NCBI RefSeq assembly: GCF_900324465.2
Contig: NC_046610.1
Coordinates: 19,947,824 to 20,011,823 of the forward strand
Direction of reading: 5' to 3'
Origin: Anabas testudineus
Lineage: Eukaryota > Chordata > Actinopteri > Anabantiformes > Anabantidae
Length of the DNA stretch: 64,000 nt
A program made the position numbers and the translations under genes. The notes below the pieces were generated by a model that had not been told where the DNA came from, ran no database searches, and saw only the letters and a program-made list of their open reading frames with translations. Positions 27,692 to 40,700 of this stretch are shown piece after piece (position 1 is the stretch's first letter; every line of letters starts with the position of its first letter).

Positions 27692-29758
27692 ATGTGCAAG
27701 GGGCTCTCCTCCCTGCCCTCCACATGCCTGGAGAAGTAAGTATGCAACTGGGTAGTCGTGTTTTGAGCAAGTTATTTCTTAATTACTGATTAGTTGTTAT
27801 TGTGATGTGTTGAACATGTGGGATTTCTCATGCTTGTGTTGATGCAGGGCAAAAGGGATGCGGGTGAAGTTAAGTCACCTGGCTGAGACGCACCAAAAGC
27901 TCAAGTAATGACACCTGGATTCCTGAATAAGCAGTAAATCCATGTTCATGAAGAAGCTGAATTTTGACATTTCATTTTCCTGTGTCTCCTCTCAGGCTTC
28001 AGGATGTTAAAACACTTCAGGATCTGGAAACTGTGCTAAACAACAAAAGTAAGAAAGGTTTTTTCTTTGTCTTCCAGCACTTCTAGGTTGATTGCGTTAA
28101 CAACACATGCAACACCCATTTTAAATGTCACAGCTGGAAAAATACACGTCATATAATTAATAATGGTTGAATTCTATTTAGCTGCTACAGTTTCAGGATC
28201 CTGGCACTGAACACTGGTTCACTATCACACTGACACACTGTATTACTTACCATGACATTTGAGGACAACAGAGCCATTGTTAATGGTTTTAGTATCCTGT
28301 CCTGTTTCTGACAAGTCAAAATGTCTCCCTTGTCTTGGTATGGCAAAAATCCTTTTGTTAATCTCGCAGAACAGGTTTATATGTACAATCACAAGAAGAA
28401 ATAATGTCCCTGTTTGCAGTTTCCTGGTTTTCTGGATGAGATGTTTCACCAACAAAATTTTTACAGTTATAATCTTTCACATATTTCTTGAACACATCCA
28501 TTAAGCAAAGTGATGGTGGAAAAAGTAATGGTAACAGTGGCTTTATAACTTTTAGGGTCCAGGGTCAGACTGCGCTGCTCCAAAAACTGATTTTGTGTCT
28601 CTGAAGCCATTGTGTAGTCAGTGTACTTATCCTGATGTATCACTCAACTTCTACTGAGCTTCAGTTTGCAGACAGACACCCTGTTTTGTCCGGTAGGATA
28701 CCTTGAAACACTATAAGCTCTCCAGTGGCAACAAAGGTATGCAGCTTTATATCTTGCAAGTCTGTACAAGTCTTGAGTGTCTTGAAAACTTCAAGTCTGC
28801 TAAATTACCGTACTACTACAATAACATTAGTACAGAAAATGATATAACATTAACAAAATAAGACTTCTTGCATCCATGCAGTAATTATTCAGTTTACTTA
28901 ATAGGTAAATCCAGGTGGGAACTTTTTTTGGACGGGCAGTGTATTAAATATATACAAATAAATCCATGTACTAATATACTGTATCAATACTGATTTATGA
29001 GTGGAGCACAAATTTCATTCTCCGTTTGCCAATGCCTTGACAATATTAATTTATTTCTACATTTAAACCAGTCAGCTGAAAGTGTTCAAACATTGGCTAA
29101 AGACTATTGAAAATATTAATAATAAACACTTCAATCAGTTTTGGATTAATTTTTATACATTTTCCAGTGAAATAGTCAAATATAACAGCTGCTCTTAGGT
29201 TTCAACAAGCAATGACCCATCCCACCTGTGCCACAGAGTTGTGCACTTGAACAGGTATGAGAAGCTGAATTTCTCCCATTTTTCCACATTGTTTTCTACT
29301 TTTGGTTTGTACGTCTCTCTGTACCAGGTGGTCTGCAGGCGTTTCGTGTTTTCCTGCGTTCAGAGTTCAGCGAGGAAAACCTTGAGTTCTGGCTGGCCTG
29401 TGAAGACTACAGGGTCTCCCCGTCAAACCAGCAGAAGACCATGGCCAGCAGCATCTGCAGCAAGTTTATTAACCCTGACGCCCCACAGGAGGTTGGTGGA
29501 GTGATGACAGAAACAGAAAGCACTGAGATTGAATATTGTGTTATGAATTGAAAGGATGAAGCTTAAACTAACCTGCTTTATCCTTTTCAGGTGAATCTGG
29601 ATGCAGAAACCCGTGAGGCTCTGTTGAGGGTAATCGACTCTCCATGTGCTGACACATTCAACAAGGCCCAGCAGAGAATCTTTAGTCTGATGGCTAAAGA
29701 CTCCTTTCCCCGGTTCCTGCGCTCCCATCACTGCATGGAGGCCATTAAGGCTTTTTAA
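27692..29758 (+). CDS. R4-family regulator of G-protein signalling (RGS4/5/16-like)
   Basis: GTPase-activating protein for Gi/Gq alpha subunits. Five exons: 27692-27735, 27848-27904, 27996-28048, 29328-29491, 29591-29758; 486 nt, 161 aa plus TAA. The N-terminus MCKGLSSLPSTCLEKAKG is the RGS4/5/16 type: an amphipathic membrane helix with Cys2 (an oxygen/NO-sensitive Cys N-degron in those relatives) and Cys12. The RGS domain covers about 50-158. The five RGS4 contact residues for G-alpha are kept: E68 and N69 in SEENLEFW, N108 in EVNLD, and D143 and R147 in KDSFPRFL. The linker between helix and domain is shorter than in RGS4/5/16, and the tail stops at the domain end. I cannot tell which RGS number this is. 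TATA promoter at 27602. Confidence 0.88.
28049..29327 (+). other. RGS intron 3
   Basis: A 1.28-kb AT-rich intron. The sequence near 28925-28945 (TTTTTTTGGACGGGCAGTGT) resembles the end of a DNA transposon terminal repeat, but no partner end was found. Confidence 0.45.
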
Positions 29759-31085
29759 ACACACACTATGTATTACCACATACCCACTTCAGAAATACTA
29801 GCTGAGGAATTTGTAGTGCTTGACATCTTGATTTTATTTTACTATTTAATCTTGCAGCTAACTCATTGTGTGATTTTGGTCCATGTGGTAGTGTTTACCT
29901 GAACTGCATCCAGAATATATGGTGTTATAGTTACGTAATGAGTTGTAGCCAAAAAAAAAAAAATCATAGAAATCCCAATTATGAAGCCTACACATAACTG
30001 CAACTACATTGTCTCTGTGCTGCCCGAGCTACAATTGACATCGACAAAATGTTTAAATAAATACCTCAAAAACAGGAACACTTATTATTACTTATTAGCT
30101 CTATTTTTTCAATTTAGTAGCTGCCAGACTTGCTCAGGGACAGACTTGTATATGTTGACATAAAAAAGAGTTAAAAAGTGTTGTGTGACCTTGTCAATGG
30201 ATAGTCTGAGGCCTTGGGAAAATTCAAGCTCACTTCCATAAATGATGGTGTTTGTTCAGCACAAACAACCTGGGACATGTGTCAGCTTTAGCTTGGCCTT
30301 TTAGTGCAACGTCACAGAGCGCATCAGTAGGATACACAGTCACGCTGCTCTGGTTATGTGCAGCTCTTTGAATGAAACCACATACATTAAAGGTTAATGC
30401 TACCAACATATAAATCCAAGTTTTGATTGCAGTGTGAGTGCAAAAGATGCTCTTCTCCTCTCTTGCCATCGCATGTATCGCAAAATACAGCATTAAATAA
30501 ACATAAAAAATAGCTAATTGAAAGTGAAGATGTTTGGGCAGATAATAAAATAATTTCAGAAAATTATTTTTGATTTCTCATATGTTATCTTTAATATATC
30601 AAATGTAACTTATGTAATTTTAAAAACGGGTCAATAAAAGATGATAAAATTTTATTAAAGAGAAAAACCTGTCTGTATATGATGTGGATGGATTCATTTG
30701 TCCACAGTGATCATAGAAGATTGCTTAAATATCATTAATATTTATAGAAATGATCAGTGATCACCCTTTTTTAAAGTGTGGTGAATGATAAAAACCTCTT
30801 CAACTTGAATTACAAAAATACAAACTGAGGTTTCTTATGTCTCTTCTGCCTCTAATAAAAGGTTCTGTGGTGTCCGCAGTAGATGTTTGTGTGTAAATGT
30901 CTTCTCTCGTTTTTATTACATCTTTCATTAATGTCTTCATTTCTTTTTAACATAAAAATAAAAAATTCCAGGTGACATTTGAAATGACATAAATTACATA
31001 TAGCTCACTGACACGTCACTTTAATTGCATTGAATTGTAACGCCATCACATTCAGGTCTGTAGGTGTACTATTGTGTATCTGGTC
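29759..31085. other. 3' UTRs and spacer between convergent RGS and c19orf53
   Basis: The two genes converge here. AATAAA near 30057 suits the RGS 3' end, and a minus-strand AATAAA near 30912 suits c19orf53. No other gene seen. Confidence 0.55.
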
Positions 31086-32199
31086 CTATTTTGAGCTGGT
31101 TCCTGGTCGGGCCGCTCCTGGGTTGCCTTTACCTTCTGGCCCTTTAACCACACTCAGCGGCTTGTGGAGGGAGGAGCTGGCCCTCTGGGTCACCTCCTGC
31201 TCAATCTTGTTCCTGATGGCAACCTCTAGACCCTTTAAGGAACCACAGAAGACGTCACACCACAGTTGAGTATCAGTCAAGCTTAACTTTTAAGAGCTGG
31301 GCTGAAACAACCTGCCTCAGTCACTTTGTCTTACACTTAACTCACCTTCTTCAGTTTCTGTTGCTGAACCACTTGAGCCTTCTTAGGGGCAATGATCCTG
31401 CCTTGAAAGAGGAATAAAATAATGTTGTGAAAATTACAAATGGTATAATTAACCATTTATCAAACTAAGTCATAAACATGCAGAGAGAAGGTTTGTACAC
31501 CAAGTAGTACAGCAGTTCATATTAGGTGCCGTCTCTGATTTACACAGACAACTGTGCTTATCATTAATATTATAACACACATTCATCCCTACAGCACAGT
31601 GTCATGTGCTCAGTTCATCAGGTACACATATTGTTTTTAGTGGTTCTTCTAAGTCACTTCAATTTGTTTGAGGCTTGGGGAAACTATCAAACATGTATGT
31701 AGAATTTGGCAATTTTAATCAATTGTGGGACACGCAGGGAGTCACATTGACATACACAATTAAAGAACAGCAAATATTTGCGCGTTCAAGTTTAATAGTG
31801 GGGTTAAACACGTTGGTCTCGTCCACAGCCACCACTGCCCATTTGCTGTTTATAACTTAACAACCACTTAGCTGCAGAGGTAGCTGCTGGTTACATATTT
31901 TGGAGTATTGAATATGACTGTACTAGTAATCTGTGCTGGATGGTGGATCTCCGACACATATGTTAAGGTAAACAGTCGCTTCAACAACGTGTTGAGCTGT
32001 TTCCAGGTAACAGCTAGCTAAGGTTGGGTCACATGTCGATGTTAAAGCTGAACTGAAGACACGCCTCTTTCGCTAAGTCAGTAAACGACACGCAACATAT
32101 TCAGGTCATACCTCCTTTCTTCGGTCCTTTCGGTTTATTTTGCTGTTTTTTGGAGACTCCTGGCCGCTGAGCTTTAAACTTCTGTGAACCTTGAGCCAT
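31086..32199 (-). CDS. c19orf53: C19orf53/LYDG10 homologue (UPF0390 family)
   Basis: Small, very basic protein of unknown function. Three exons: 32112-32199, 31346-31401, 31086-31232; 291 nt, 96 aa plus TAG. It begins MAQGSQKFKAQRPG and carries QQNKPKGPKKGGRIIAPKKA, then VVQQQKLKKG and IRNKIEQEV, in the same order as the human 99-residue protein. The C-terminal quarter is divergent. The first intron has a CAAG acceptor, which keeps the KGGRIIAPKK reading. It lies directly downstream of mri1 on the same strand, as in human. The promoter shows an ETS site just upstream of the ATG, usual for housekeeping genes. Confidence 0.93.
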
Positions 32200-32208
32200 T
32201 TCTGCTAA

Positions 32209-32216
32209 CCGGAAGT
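32209..32216 (+). promoter_or_regulatory. ETS/GABP-type site in the c19orf53 promoter
   Basis: CCGGAAGT lies 10 bp upstream of the c19orf53 start codon, a position common for TATA-less housekeeping promoters. Confidence 0.5.
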
Positions 32217-34721
32217 ACACTGGGCACTTCTTCTTCTTCTTTCCTTTTACGTGCAGTTTACATCCTCGTTTGTGGCTTTAGTGCCTCCTACTGGTTTGAC
32301 AGTGACGGACATAAAATACAGCGACAAAGACCAAAACAACCAATTTCACTGTGATTTTATTCTTTTTACTGTATTGATGTGAAAGAGAAATCTCTTAATC
32401 CATGACTGCAAGTTACAGCATTATATTCATATACATTTATATTAAAAAAAAGTTTTGGACTATTTTTTACTTTACAAAATTAAACCCAGATCAAGTGATT
32501 ATCAATAACAACAATAACATACTTGCACTTAAAGAGGCCATCTGAACAACACTCCTTCATTGTAATTACAGGCTGTACTAATAATTGGATAATACACAAG
32601 CACCTGCTGTAAATAATCAAATCAACATGGAAATTACATGGCAAGCAGTGCTAAATTTTGGCACGTGATTAACACACTCGTTAGGTTTCACATTAGGAGG
32701 AGGTTGGTGTAACATCTTTTCAAACACAGCACTGTGCTGCTGCTGCCGCTTCAGAAGCATAGTGTAGAAACATAGCATAATAAAGAAACAATCAAACATG
32801 GACCCAACATAACACACTGGCCTGAATCTAGGCTACTTTGGCAAACTAAAAGCACCGCCACAAATTAATTGTCACTTTGTGTTTAAAACACGAACATCAG
32901 TGAAACATGGAGAAATTTAGTTCAGATTTTGTTCTGCAATCTGTCAATCTGCCCTGCTGGAACCTGGCGCCCTAAGTGCTTGTGTTCATGCATTTTAGCG
33001 TCGGAGTCCGTGTAGGCAGACGGAGAGGTAGTGTGTATGGTTGAGGAGGCCTCCCCAGTGTGGTGTACTAATGGCCTAGTCACTAGAAATCACAATGTCA
33101 TGAAATGAAACAACAAACTACAAGCAAACAGATATAATCATGATATAAAGAGAAACTAAAATCTCATACCTGTTAAAGATTTACAAAGAAATCATATGCG
33201 GCAGGTCTGACGGCCACAAAGTTGCTACATATGTCTGGAACACTGTCTAAAATCGCCCCAAAACACAAGATGTCTTAAACTGTACAAAACAACAGAAAGG
33301 AAATTTCAGATACACAGGTGTCTTTTATGCTCGCGTGTGACCTAACAGCATCTTTGTGGGGGGTGAAAGAAAGAGGGATGAGAAGGAAGGTTAAAGTGGA
33401 AGAAGTGAGGTTATAATACAGCATTTTAGAGATACGTGACACTATGGATACTGTAATGGATCTGAGTTTTTTCTGGACCTGTATAATAGAAAGGTAGGGT
33501 AGTGTATGGGCCATCTGTCCAAATGGATGAAGTAATAAAATCAATAAGGGCAGTGTGTGAAGTCACAGACGGTTGACCGGTATTTTAATGTAACAATAAT
33601 AACATTCGTCACGTGAAGTTCACTGAGAAATTCAAGCATTAAATTCAGTGAGTGTGTTTACAGCTACATTAGTATCCCTGGCTTTGAGTTTTATCTGTGT
33701 GTGGATCTCCCCAGGCCACTCTTGCAGCTACTAGCATAACACGCCTGGAATTCCACAAGGAACTGTCAAGAATTAGAGCATGGTGGGTAATGTAGGCACC
33801 AGGAAGAAGGATGTGACACTGAGCATGAACACCGTTTTGGTTTCCAGCCATACGAACTCTGCTGCTTGCACTTAGTTTTTCTAATTGATCACCTGTAGTG
33901 AAGAGCACACATGGATAAGATGCATTTAGATGTTACTTCCAGGACATCGTAGCCAGGATATGAGTGTGTATGTAAATACACCCACTGAGATTTTATCCAG
34001 ATTTGATCCCAGATTGTGTGGCCCCTTGATATAAACCACGTTAAAGAAAGGACTGAGCAGCTGCCGTCCCTCTCGTTAACCATGTCCACTCCACTTCACT
34101 TAGCTGTATTATTGCTGCACCTATAAGGCAGTGAGCAGTGTGGGCCCTGGGACATTCAATACAGCAATTAGATCCCATACACATACCGTTTTTTTTTTTA
34201 AACTTGTGTATACTGTGACATGGGAGATAGAACAGGGTTCAATCTGCATTTTAACAATAAATAACAGTCTACTGGTTATGGGAAATACAAGGTTAATGTC
34301 AGGTGCTGTAATGATGAGTGTGTGGCTACAATTAATGACTATTCACCTTACAAATCAGCTAATAATTTAGTGTAGATAATGTCAATGTGACGTCTTCAAT
34401 TTGGCTGAAATTATTTTCCATTTACAGTGAGATAAAACTGAGAAGAATCCATGACTGAGACAAATGTCTTTGTGTATCTGATCTTATGGAGTACTTTGAT
34501 GAGCTGGATGTCAGCGTTAACGTTATGAGGCGTGATTATAATCACAGAAGTCGAAACACATTCCGAACTGAGCACAAAGGCGAGAAGTGGCCGAGTGTGT
34601 GAAGTCTGATCACAGCCACTTACTACAGAGAGTTCATTTGAGTTGAATATTACATTCTGATTGTTGGTGGTATCAGCTTCCTGCGGAGAGAAACTGCTGT
34701 GTGGGAGACACCCCACCAATC
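32217..34721. other. Gene-free spacer
   Basis: About 2.5 kb between c19orf53 and the TTAA-flanked element. AT-rich, without a supported coding exon or RNA gene. Confidence 0.55.
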
Positions 34722-35603
34722 TTAAAGGAATAGTTCACCCCAGAATGAAGGCATTACATCACCTAGCGCTCAAGCTTGGTAAAGGTGTTACAAAATTTCC
34801 AAATTCCCAGTTAGGTTTATGTTTTTATCTTAGATTTCCAACTAACTGATCATAGCTGTGGGTTTTTACTGCATATATTTATCATTTGTCTTGGTTGTTT
34901 GGAGAGACGCTTTAAACACATTTACATTCACATTATTATCAACTTAAAAAGCTGGTAACGGAGATGTTTATTTACACATCCTGTGAACACAGAGCCACAT
35001 TATCATTCATTTAGAGTCATGTTTGTGCACAACTGACAAAGGTTAAGTCCAATATTTACTCTTCTTTCAGCTCCCGAGGGAAATATCTGGCTCTTCAGCT
35101 CCACTAGGTTCAGCAGCTACTCACTAACTTTATTAATGCTGCTTTCTGTTTATTTGATAAATACAATAAGAGTGAACCAAAACAGTGAAGTCGCAGGATG
35201 TAAAACCAAAACAATGAGCTGACAGAGCGAAGCCGAGACACTGTGTAGAGCTCAGAGAAACTGATGAGTCAGGGGTAATTTCACCTGACACAACTCACGT
35301 AGTCATTTTTCCATCATTAATATAAAAATACTGATTAGTGCAACTTGACAGTACAATATTTAACTCCCCTCTGATGGCAGGCACAGTGTTATAAAATATA
35401 GAACAGACATTCAGCTTATTTTATGACATAAAATGGCATTTTATGGCATCTAACCTGTAAAATGATTTTTGTTTAAACTCCACTTGTAGTAACAGGCAAT
35501 ATAGTGTAGGTATTTAAACAACATTTAACATTAGTAAAGCCTTCACTGATGCGCAAGTGAGCAGATAAGCAAACCTTCATTTTGGGGTGAACTACTCCTT
35601 TAA
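34722..35603. mobile_element. Non-autonomous DNA transposon with TTAA target duplication
   Basis: TTAA at 34722-34725 and again at 35600-35603 flank terminal inverted repeats. The left end reads AGGAATAGTTCACCCCAG; the right end, reverse-complemented, reads AGGAGTAGTTCACCCCAA. The two 25-bp ends differ at two positions. The 874-bp interior has no transposase frame. TTAA duplication points to a piggyBac-type mobiliser, though assignment to a named fish family is not possible here. The near-matching ends suggest moderate age. Confidence 0.8.
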
Positions 35604-35895
35604 TAGGGATGGATGCCTGTATTACAGAAATACAACAGCATTAGTAGAGTCTCACAGCAAAAACTGTTATGGTGAAAATGACACTACTTTTTTTTTTTTT
35701 TTTTTTTAGGTTTTTCATTTTCATTCATACAGAGTGTCCTGTGAAGTAGAGTGTTATCAGTACGGTGCTGAAGAAATGTTAAGTATGTTACATGTATATA
35801 TACTGTAAGTACATTATGATGATACAAACGTGATATGATATGGTACAAGTGGGAACAGCATGATACAAAGAAGGAGTGAGGTATAATTACAGTCA
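35604..35895. other. Spacer with poly(T) run
   Basis: Short stretch between two transposons, with a T-run at about 35689-35707. No gene. Confidence 0.5.
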
Positions 35896-36872
35896 TACAG
35901 TACCAGTTACAAGTCTGATTTTTCTTTGTTTCTACTGATCGATACCAAAGACAACAGGATTTTGACATAACATGGAATTATGTAGTAAGCAAGAAAATGA
36001 TAATAAGCAAAATATGTCATAGTTAAGATTTTGGATACCTCAACAGTGCACCTTTACTTTAAGACATCATCAGTCAATCCAGAAACTCTTTAAATTAGAT
36101 CAATTATTATTTACGATATGTTGAATCTAAACTGAGTCAAAAAAACAAACAACAACAAACAAGTTAAATAAAACCAATCTCATGACTGCCCCAAGAAATG
36201 AAGACTAAAGGTTCCTCTGTTGCTGAGGATACGTTCATTAGCATCACAGAAGTCACATCAGTGCTGCCCAAACTAGCAGACATCTCAACTGTTTGGAGGA
36301 AACTCACTGAATCAGGCCTTGATTGTTGAATTTCTAAAAAGAAACAACTACCAGAGGAGGCATCTGAGATTTTTGGTAACAAATGCCTTTGTGACACAGA
36401 GTAGAAGAACAAATGTTATCTGTGTGGCTCAGATGGAGGGGGAGGAGGAGTGATGGTGTGGGCGTGCATTGCTGGTGCCATTGTTGACTTCATCACTAAA
36501 TTCAATAATAAACCAGCATGACCACCAAAACATTCTGCTGCTTCACGCCATCCCATCTGGTTCACACTTCATCTGACCATCGCTTGTTTTTCAATAGCAC
36601 AACGACCTCCAACACGCTTCCAGTCTGTGTAAGAGCTAGAAGGAGAGTGATGGACTGCTGCGTCAGGTGATCTAAACCCATGTGAGACGGTTTGGGATGA
36701 GCTGGCCTGCAGAGACTCCCTCATGATGAGACACTCTTTTGCTTACTACATAATACCACATGTGTTATTCAACAGTTTGTATGTGTTATTCATCTAGAAT
36801 ATAGAAATACTATATCAACAATGAAAAGCCACTAAATATGTGGTGTGGCGGTTGTGTTGACCAGGTACTGTA
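35896..36872 (+). mobile_element. Tc1-like DNA transposon fossil
   Basis: The 5' end is TACAGTACCAGTTACAAG and the 3' end is TTGACCAGGTACTGTA, inverted repeats of the well-known fish Tc1 type. The interior keeps CATGGAATTATGTAGTAAGC near the left end. Remnants of the transposase gene follow: GGAGGAGGAGTGATGGTGTG (MVW region), AACCAGCATGACCACCA, CACGCCATCCCATCTGG, TCGCTTGTTTTTCAATAGCA, and GGTTTGGGATGAGCTGG. The right flank has TACTACATAATACCACATG. At 977 bp it is shorter than intact relatives, with internal deletions and a broken frame. Confidence 0.85.
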
Positions 36873-37720
36873 CGCTGTCATAGGCTTCAGCTGACTAACA
36901 AGAGAGAGAAATTCCACTTGTTCAAAATTTGTGAAATACAATTTGCCATGCCACTGATGAACTTCTGGATGTGAAAGTCAATGAGCTACAAATTTGGATT
37001 TTTACAAAAAGGTTTCCACACAGACCAAAGGAAATTAAATGTTAATATAACATTTTCAGATTCAAATTTCATTTTGAATAACCACATATTTGGTTATAGT
37101 AGCTGTACCTTATGCTAGCAGGGGTTAGTTTTCTACATATGTACATACTACCAGCAAGGACATTTATATTTACAAGTGGATAGCAGCATTTTAGAAACCA
37201 TAGCTAAAAGGATGACTCTGAAAAAGGAAATTCAGTCATGCCACTTTAGTTTCTGAAAATGACCTCAGTAATGACTCCTAATAACAGTTTGCCAAGTAGG
37301 AATTTAAGGATTAGAGTCCAGCTGAGCTCTACTGTTGTGGCAGAAGCCAAAAAAGGAGAAAGAGGCGAAGGAAAGTGAAAGAGATGAGATGGAAAACTTG
37401 GAAACTGGAAATGAAGAACCCACACTTAAAACAAAGGACACAAAAGAAAGGGGAGACTGCCCATGTGTGTCTGCTCGACTCCCTGCAGTGAATCTGTGTA
37501 TCTGTGAGTGAGAGACTGAAGAACATTTCTTCTTCTGCGTGCACCACTGACACGTAGCAGTGACTGTGCGTTTATCGAAACTAAAATAAACGACAACCAT
37601 GACTCTGCGTGTGTGTATGTTTGTGTGTGTGTGTGTGTGTTCTGTGATGAAATGAGTGTCTCTGACTGTGAGGTCAAGGTGCAGTGGTGCACATGGACCA
37701 GCAGGAGGCGCTGAGTGACT
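36873..37720. other. mri1 3' UTR side
   Basis: Downstream of the mri1 stop at 37721. Contains a TG microsatellite at about 37619-37642. No other gene seen. Confidence 0.5.
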
Positions 37721-40700
37721 CTAGAGGGCAGTGAGGCGGCCGGTGAGCGCAGCCTGGAGCTCAGAGGGGAGGAAGACTCCCAGCTCAGTGATGATGCCTC
37801 CTGTGATGAGCTGGTGAGGAGTCACGTCGAACGCCGGGTTCCACACCTCGATACCTGCAGTAAACAGTCCGGGATGAGTGACACAGGCCGTTCAGTCAAC
37901 ACTTTAACTATTTCAACTAATATTTCAGCTTTTAGCAAAGTTTAAATTATTATTTTGTAACTCAACAAATCCCATAAAAAGATCAAAAGTTTTTATCTTA
38001 ATGACTGATTATTTCATTTTAAATATTTCGAACAACTAGGAGGGATGCAACTAACTAGTAGTTTACAATAAACTAGAAATAATTAAACAAGTCTGAAAAA
38101 TGTGTGATGTATAGCAGGAAATGGACTTTTTATCATCCCAGATTTATCTGGAGACACTAGTCAAATTCTCAATGCTTCCTGACTTTGCTACCCCATCTGT
38201 GGCATTCAGCATCAAAACAAATGGAAGAAAAAAAAAAAAGGATCAGACCACAAATGTATAGTTTAATTCCTAAAAAGCTTGCATCATTTCCTAAAACAGC
38301 TGGGCAGTTTACATTTTTAGACATTATTTTCAGTCAAGGATTAATACGCTGCTCAGTAATTACTGCAGCAGGACACTGTATGTAGGACTCTCTCAAAATA
38401 AACTAGAATGCCAGAAAAGAAGGAGCGTGTCAGCAGCAGTGAGTCATTGTTGTGTTTTGACTAATCTCTGGATAACAATAAAGGTCTATGGGACAGTGGC
38501 AAATTATCTGTTGACCAAAAAAAAAACCCTCAATCTTAATTCAAGGTTCACTTACTGTCTTTCAATCACCCCCCCCCCCCCCATCTCTCTCAGCGAAAAA
38601 AGATAATAAGTGGGTTTTAAATTAAGATCATCCAATCTTTTGTTTCTAGGGTTACAGACAATTTTTCTCATTCAAGCTGTGCCAGGCTTTGTCGACACAG
38701 GCAGTGACTGTTCGTTGACCAGTTTGTTGCTAGTGATTTGCTGACTTAAAAAAAAAAAAAAAAAGGAATAGAATGAAAGCTTTACATTTATACTTTGAAA
38801 TGTGGTTTATGGAAGAGACCAGAGAGTGTAGAGAGAAGAAATGTAATGTACAAGCACACATCCCCGTCCCCCAGAGGCCACTGTGCTCATTTAATGAGTG
38901 TGCTTTAATTACTGTGATGTCACCGAGCACCTCTCTACTCTGGCAGCGTAATTAGAGCTCAAATGACTCAACTTAGCTTCTGAAAACTCACCTAAAACAC
39001 ACGACCAGTGTCCACTCGTACCGAGCCGGACTGTGACGCATGGGTCCCAGAAGGCTCAGGACGGTCCCACAGTGACACACGTCTGTAAATCTGTAATTCT
39101 GTAGGTTTCTTCAGGTATTCACCCACAGTTTTTACAATTACTAAGTTAAAAAGAGAGGCAGGATCTCTAGTCATCTCTCTACAGCCACTGTCTTAACAAA
39201 GGCATAAAAATACTAAATAAAACGTGAAGACCAAGTTACTTTCTCCAGTGCAGAAAGACCTAAGCAGAAGTCGGAGACCCAGAGAAATGCTTCTGCACGG
39301 GTAACATGATTTCTCGAAGAGCTGTCCCACTCCTGACACAGCATCTGGATCCCATGCACCCTCTTTCACTCAGGCACTTAGACTATATGTGACGTCAATT
39401 AAACACAGAGAGAGTTCGGTGCTTAGGGCTTAAGGTCGACACTGGAACTGGGCCACACTCATCCATCTCTCTAAGCCCCTCAATCCTCTACTGAAATCAC
39501 TGTTTTTTTTGTGTTTGTTTACAGTTTCCTGCCTTTTTATTATTTTAAAACCACTTTTGTGTCTTTCTCCAAAACCGCCACAACATCCCATTGTGCACTT
39601 GTTACCTGGGGCAGCAATGGGGACTCCATTTATACTGGTGAGCTCTTCAGGTGGGCGCACTTCAATGACGATGTCCCTGCCGCTCTCCAGGCTCAAGTCG
39701 CACGACGTGCTGGGTGCAGCCACATAGAAGGGGATCCCATGGTGCTTTGCGGATATAGCCAGCTGGTATGTGCCCACCTTGTTGGCGGTGTCACCGTTGG
39801 CAACCACCCTGTCTGCACCCACCACCACAGCTGACAGGGAGAACACGACAAAAAGAAAATGTTAAGAAGAAAAAAGGAGAGAGAAGAAGGTAAAATGAGT
39901 ACAGACAGAAAACCTGAGGAGGAAAACTGACAAACACACCTGTGATGTTCATTTCTCTCATGGTGAGGGCTGCCATGCTGTCTGTAATAAGCGTAGCAGG
40001 GATTCCCTCTGCTACCGCCTCATACGCCGTCAGTCTGGATCCCTGGTTGTACGGCCTCGTCTCCGTGCAGTACACACGCTTCAGTCTGCCCAGCGCGTGA
40101 AGGCTTCGCACCACGCCTACACACCAGCAGTCATAACAGTTACGCTGCCACAAATATTATTTAAACAATCGCCCTCTTTTCTCATTCACACCCACGGCTC
40201 CAGTCTTACCCAGTGCGGTGCCGTATCCAGCTGTGGCCAGCGAGCCGGTGTTGCAGTGTGTGAGGATGGTCACGGAGTCCCTCGGGACGCCAGACAGGAT
40301 GTGCTGCGCGCCATAGTTACCAATCTTCCTGTTGTCATTGACGTCACGCTCCAGCATCGCTTCGATCCAGGCAATTACACTGTAGGAGGGCAGCCACAAG
40401 AGGTGGAAATTGAGGAGAGGGTATCGTGGACTTAATGTGTCATATCAGACTTTCTTTGTGTTGCCCTCAATTCCTACCTTGTAGCCACTTAGTGTTTTCA
40501 TAGTAGATACACTGACCTTTGGAAACTGCCCCACAATCCAACTCGCACACCACAAGTTCCCAGAACTACAAATCACCCATGTGTCCCCACTAGGTCATTC
40601 AACCCACTGCTCTAGTGTCATTTTTCACCTATATGAATCACTGGCATAAAAGGTTACGTGAGGGTGCTGATGCTGGGCATGGACTAAGCAGCCTGCCGTG

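Noticed and set aside
28925-28945. Possible transposon end in the RGS intron
   Set aside because: Single end-like word without a partner inverted repeat or target duplication.
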